DNA of 8,764 nucleotides, from contig CALEZI010000007.1 in assembly GCA_937928755.1 (NCBI GenBank), positions 1-8,764 of the forward strand, written 5' to 3'. Below the pieces are notes generated by a model, which did no database searches, was not told the DNA's origin, and was given only the letters and a program-made list of their open reading frames with translations. Source of the stretch: an uncultured Rhodanobacteraceae bacterium. Its GTDB lineage: Bacteria > Pseudomonadota > Gammaproteobacteria > Xanthomonadales > SZUA-5. This document shows, in pieces, positions 5,933 to 8,764 of the stretch. Numbering within the stretch: the first letter of the stretch is position 1; each line of letters starts with the position of its first letter. The translations under genes and the position numbers were made by a program.

Positions 5933-7686
5933 CGGCCCACCCCCAACGGCTGGCGCCTGCGCCACGATTCACGCAAACCGCGCAGCGCCGAGAGCAGCGA
6001 CGAAGGCACCCATGCCAATACACGATCGTAGCGCGCGCCCTTGATCCGCAGCGGCCGCACTTCGGACTCCAATGCATTAATGCGTTGTCGCATGATGGCA
6101 AGTTCTCCGGCCTGGGTGTCGCAGATTTCAGCGAGCAGTGCGTTGCGTTGTTGCTGCTCGCCGAGTTGCTGGCTGAGATGCTGCCGATGTGCCGATAGTT
6201 CCGTGATGCTTGCGCGATTCGCCGCGTTCTGTTGCGCGAGTTCTGTCGCCTGCGCGGCCAGCATCGCGGCATCGGCCTCCACCGCCTGATTGCGCTGGTG
6301 TAGCTCGGCGGCATCGCGTTCGATGGCGCGATTGCGATCGCGCAATTCCGCGATGGCGTCGTCGCGTTCGCCCAGGCGCTGATCGAGTTCGGCGCGCAGC
6401 CGTGTCAGCTTGGCCAGGTCGGTCTCGAGACGCGCCACGTCGGATTCGAGCTTGCGCGCCCAGCCACGGACCTGCGCGTTGTCGCGTGCCAGACGGATGT
6501 TCTCGTGGCGGAATACGGTGTCGTCCAGTTGCCTGCGCAGATAGGGCTGCAGGGCTTCGACCGCGGCGATGGCTGCGCTATCGATCGAGTGAGGAATGTT
6601 GTCGTAGACCTGGGTCATGCGCTCCACCATCGAAGATGTGCTTGGCACCATGCTCGTGCGCCGCTGGGCAATTTCCTTGCGCCAGCCGGAAAGCCGCGCG
6701 CCCGCGTCCTCAGCAAGCAGTGCGAGTTGCTGGTGCAGCGACTTCGCGTCGTCCGGGCATTCGAGCACGGCGCCACCGCCGTGCCTGCGCACGCGCTCGC
6801 CGAGCGCACCGACATCCGGCGCCAGCACCGGAACGCCCGCTGCCCAGACATCCGAAAGCGCGTAGCTGAAACTCTCGGCGAGCCGGTTCGGGAACAGCAC
6901 CAGGTCGACGTCGTAGTGGCGCAGCCAATGGGCGGTGCGCTCCGGCAGAAACGGGCCGTGCACGCGCAGGTGGCCATCGGCAAGCCAGCCCGGCTGCAAC
7001 TGGTCCTCGGTGTAGCCGATCAGCGTCCAGCGATAGCGCGCCGCGGCAGGATCGGCCAGCCACTGCAACAGTCGGTCCTTGCCCTTGTGCGCGCCGAGCG
7101 CGCCGACGACGGCGATCGAGCGCAGCGGGCGATGCGGACGTGCTGCAAGCTCGGGCAGCGCAACGCCGGGTGCGACGACCTCTGCACTCAGTCCCGGACA
7201 GGCAGCCGCGAATGTGTGGGCGAGGAACGCGGAAGGTGCCGTGATCGCCGATGCCTGGCTCAGTACCCGCTGCCAGCGCGCACTCCATGCGGCGTCAACC
7301 TGCGGCAAGCCCACGGCGCCGGCAAATGCGTCAGCGCGCAGGAAACCGACATCGTGCAGGCTGGCAATCCACGGCCGCTTGCGTGCGGCCCAGGCTTCCA
7401 GCAGCGGCAGCGTGTGTGCGTGCAGGTAGTGCGCGTGCAGCAGTTCGCATTTGCTGTTGGCGATCAACGCGTCGAGCCAGTCGGCGGCCTGCGCAGCCGG
7501 CGCGACCTGGTAAGGCGTGTATTGAACGACCGCGCCGGGTCCCGTCTCCAATACCCAGGTATCCGCCGAAGCATGCAACAGGACATGGCCGTCGCCACGC
7601 GCATGCAGGTCGCGCGCAAACCGGGTCATGCCGCCGCCGCTGGCGGACACCAGGTGCAGTGCGCGGCGGGGGAGGCGCGCGGTCAT
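5929..7686 (-). CDS. GT4-type glycosyltransferase with long C-terminal coiled coil
   Basis: From ATG 7686 this is 585 residues. The N-terminal Rossmann half has the GT4 opening HLVSASGGGMTRFARDL (11-27) and HAHYLHAH (84-91); the C-terminal half has VVGALGAHKGKDRLL (193-207) and the donor-binding region AESFSYALSDVWAAGVPVLA (270-289). The usual EX7E motif reads E271...D279 here. Residues about 395-545 form a long charged heptad coiled coil (RARLETDLAKL-like repeats, many Arg-Asp and Glu-Leu pairs), followed by a basic amphipathic tail (AWVPSSLLSALRGLRESWRRR) that could bind the inner membrane. The start is uncertain: ATG 7725 and ATG 7782 are in frame, and the frame is open back to TTG 7848 through the repeat at 7729-7830. 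I prefer 7686 because the domain begins at once there. None of these starts has a strong ribosome binding site. The stop overlaps the GT2 start (ATGA). Confidence 0.88.
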   Translation of the reverse strand: MTARLPRRALHLVSASGGGMTRFARDLHARGDGHVLLHASADTWVLETGPGAVVQYTPYQVAPAAQAADWLDALIANSKCELLHAHYLHAHTLPLLEAWAARKRPWIASLHDVGFLRADAFAGAVGLPQVDAAWSARWQRVLSQASAITAPSAFLAHTFAAACPGLSAEVVAPGVALPELAARPHRPLRSIAVVGALGAHKGKDRLLQWLADPAAARYRWTLIGYTEDQLQPGWLADGHLRVHGPFLPERTAHWLRHYDVDLVLFPNRLAESFSYALSDVWAAGVPVLAPDVGALGERVRRHGGGAVLECPDDAKSLHQQLALLAEDAGARLSGWRKEIAQRRTSMVPSTSSMVERMTQVYDNIPHSIDSAAIAAVEALQPYLRRQLDDTVFRHENIRLARDNAQVRGWARKLESDVARLETDLAKLTRLRAELDQRLGERDDAIAELRDRNRAIERDAAELHQRNQAVEADAAMLAAQATELAQQNAANRASITELSAHRQHLSQQLGEQQQRNALLAEICDTQAGELAIMRQRINALESEVRPLRIKGARYDRVLAWVPSSLLSALRGLRESWRRRQPLGVGR

Positions 7687-7728
7687 GGGTGCACCGCGGA
7701 CGGGCGGCGATCGCTGGGATGCCATGAA

Positions 7729-7830
7729 AGCGGGGCAAGGGGCAGGGAGCAGGGGCCCAACCTCGCGACACGGCCTGGCCATGACGCGGACTTGAACCCC
7801 TGCCCCCTGCCCCCTTCCCCGCTCTTCACG
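7729..7830. repeat. C-rich/G-rich imperfect palindrome between mtgA and the GT4 gene
   Basis: The left arm at about 7730-7757 (GCGGGGCAAGGGGCAGGGAG and onward) pairs with the right arm at about 7797-7824 (CCCCTGCCCCCTGCCCCCTT then CCCCGC) with few mismatches, around a loop of about 40 bases. A single related arm sits at 1110-1148 in the M48 gene, so this is a dispersed family. It fills most of the gap between the mtgA stop and the GT4 start and leaves the GT4 frame open throughout. Confidence 0.82.
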
Positions 7831-7863
7831 CACGATGGGACGCGCCAACCGTCTCGTCCGCCC

Positions 7864-8619
7864 CTACTCCGCCGCTTTCCCCGACTCCATCCGCTGCAGC
7901 AATGCCGGCCCGCCGAGTTGCTCCATCTGGCGCACGATCCAGGTCGCGCGCTGATGCAGATAGGGCGTCGGCTGGTCGGCACGACGCCGGCGCGGATCGG
8001 GCAGCGTCGCCACCATGAGCGCCAACTGATACGGCGCCAGGGTGACGCAGGGCTTGCCGAAACGGCGCTCGCACGCCGCGCAGAATCCGAACACACCATC
8101 ACCGGTCTCTGCAATGTTCAGGTAGGTCTCCAGCAGACGGCGTTTGGGCCACGCAAGTTCCAGCAGCGCCGTGAAATACACCTCGAGCCCCTTGCGCACC
8201 CAGCTTCGGCCATTCCACAGGAACAGGTTCTTCGCCACCTGCTGGCTGATCGTGCTGGCCCCACGCAGTCGACCGCCATCTTCGGCATCGTCGAGTGCCT
8301 TCCGGATTTCGACGGTATCGAAGCCGTGGTGCTCGAGAAAACGCTGGTCCTCGGATGCAATCGCCACCAGCGGCAGATAAGGACCGAAGGACTCGAACGC
8401 GCACCACTGGTAGTCGATGCGGAAATCGTCCTGGCCAGCCTGGCGCGCCTCGATGATGCGTTGCGCCATGACCGCCGACAGCGGTGGCGCAACAAAACGG
8501 AAGACCAGTACCAGCAGCAGGCTGAGGAGCAACGGCAGCAGCAACAGAATCAGCAGCCAACGCCGCCAGCGGCGCTTGCTTCGGGGCGGCGCAACTGGGA
8601 TCGATCGGTTTCTCGCCAT
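7864..8619 (-). CDS. mtgA: Monofunctional biosynthetic peptidoglycan glycosyltransferase MtgA
   Basis: A 251-residue GT51 enzyme that polymerises lipid II glycan strands at the outer face of the inner membrane. A basic N-terminus (SKRRWRR, 14-20) precedes one membrane segment (about 21-42). The GT51 motifs appear in order: SEDQRFLEHHGFD with catalytic Glu90 (89-101), GASTISQQVAKNLFLW (120-135), RKGLEVYFTALLEL (142-155, second catalytic Glu146) and KRRLLETYLNIAETG (159-173). There is no transpeptidase domain and the length is typical of MtgA. ATG 8619 is the only sensible start. No Shine-Dalgarno sequence precedes it, and a possible -10 box lies six bases upstream. In many gammaproteobacteria mtgA sits beside aroE; here it leads a minus-strand run with two surface-glycan glycosyltransferases, separated from them by a repeat, so cotranscription is uncertain. 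Confidence 0.96.
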   Translation of the reverse strand: MARNRSIPVAPPRSKRRWRRWLLILLLLPLLLSLLLVLVFRFVAPPLSAVMAQRIIEARQAGQDDFRIDYQWCAFESFGPYLPLVAIASEDQRFLEHHGFDTVEIRKALDDAEDGGRLRGASTISQQVAKNLFLWNGRSWVRKGLEVYFTALLELAWPKRRLLETYLNIAETGDGVFGFCAACERRFGKPCVTLAPYQLALMVATLPDPRRRRADQPTPYLHQRATWIVRQMEQLGGPALLQRMESGKAAE

Positions 8620-8625
8620 GCGGGC

Positions 8626-8631
8626 AGCATA
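8626..8631 (-). promoter_or_regulatory. Possible -10 box of mtgA (leaderless arrangement)
   Basis: Read on the minus strand this is TATGCT, followed by six bases and then the ATG of mtgA, so transcription would begin at or next to the start codon. No good -35 hexamer is found at 16-18 bases; the best is TCGAGC at 8648-8653, matching 3 of 6. The absence of a ribosome binding site before mtgA fits a leaderless transcript, but the call rests on one short motif. Confidence 0.25.
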
Positions 8632-8642
8632 GGACAGATTGG

Positions 8643-8682
8643 CGGGCGCTCGACCGCCCGGAAGGCCACGCGCTTGCGTGGC
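8643..8682. other. Two short hairpins upstream of mtgA
   Basis: Adjacent inverted repeats are CGGGCG/CGCCCG (8643-8648 and 8655-8660) and the perfect GCCACGC-GCTT-GCGTGGC (8665-8682). They lie just upstream of mtgA and may be operators, or the end of a transcript from the right. No T-run follows either one. Confidence 0.35.
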
Positions 8683-8734
8683 TGCTGTTGCCCTTGAGCG
8701 ACTCAGGCGGGTCTCGACACCTTCAACTCAGGCG

Positions 8735-8764
8735 CGGCGCCGCAGGCGCGGCGCCCTCCAACAG
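8735..8764. repeat. Second copy of the GGCGCC repeat arm, cut by the window edge
   Basis: Thirty bases are identical to 1076-1105, that is the full right arm of the GGCGCC palindrome plus AACAG. The matching left arm is not found just to its left, so this is a solitary arm, or part of a larger copy running beyond the window. Confidence 0.88.

Noticed and set aside
3380..6031. Very long plus-strand open frame (883 codons) antisense to rsmE and GT2
   Set aside because: It is the shadow of two clear minus-strand genes with full family motifs. Its product is Gln/Arg/His-rich with no recognisable domain, as expected from high-GC antisense frames.
7837..7867. A further GTAG-headed repeat giving the mtgA stop codon
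   Set aside because: The stop reads GTAGGGG on the minus strand, but the bases after it form only a weak 5-bp inverted repeat and match no other element here. The GTAG is probably chance.
6505..8697. Plus-strand open frame of 730 codons antisense to GT4 and mtgA
   Set aside because: Same reasoning: it runs through two genes on the other strand and through the intergenic repeat, with no domain-like sequence.

Overview
The window is GC-rich DNA from a free-living Gram-negative bacterium. Three predicted outer-membrane lipoproteins, RsmE, MtgA and many GTAG/GTGG-headed palindromic repeats (REP-like) suggest a gammaproteobacterium, most likely near the Xanthomonadales (Lysobacterales). That placement is an inference, because no rRNA or other marker gene is present.

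Left part (1-2912, plus strand): a translationally coupled set of three predicted lipoproteins. They are an unknown lipoprotein (284-985, possibly starting further upstream), an M48 zinc metalloprotease with a C-terminal TPR region resembling BepA (982-2256), and a second unknown lipoprotein (2253-2912). The genes overlap by GTGA and ATGA. All three have an ordinary hydrophobic core and lipobox, but in each the stretch between start codon and hydrophobic core is, or overlaps, a palindromic repeat. Each gene carries a different repeat family: a 141-bp tandem compound repeat, a 25-bp-arm GGCGCC palindrome plus half of a C-rich element, and a perfect 30-bp-arm palindrome.

Middle (2908-3154): three tandem 85-bp REP pairs lie between the convergent lipoprotein gene and rsmE. 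The outermost repeat arms supply the TAG stop codons of both genes.

Right part (3146-8619, all minus strand): reading leftward these are mtgA (monofunctional peptidoglycan glycosyltransferase), a GT4-type glycosyltransferase with a long C-terminal coiled coil, a two-domain GT2 glycosyltransferase overlapping it by ATGA, and rsmE (16S rRNA m3U1498 methyltransferase). The two glycosyltransferases probably build one surface glycan. The gaps mtgA/GT4, GT2/rsmE and upstream of mtgA each hold a further palindromic element.

Taken together this is a cell-envelope neighbourhood: lipoproteins, a periplasmic quality-control protease, surface glycan synthesis and peptidoglycan polymerisation. Its most unusual feature is the dense set of different palindromic repeats at nearly every gene junction, several apparently translated as signal-peptide n-regions. 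No mobile-element transposase, RNA gene or CRISPR array was found. No classical hairpin-plus-T-run terminator was seen.
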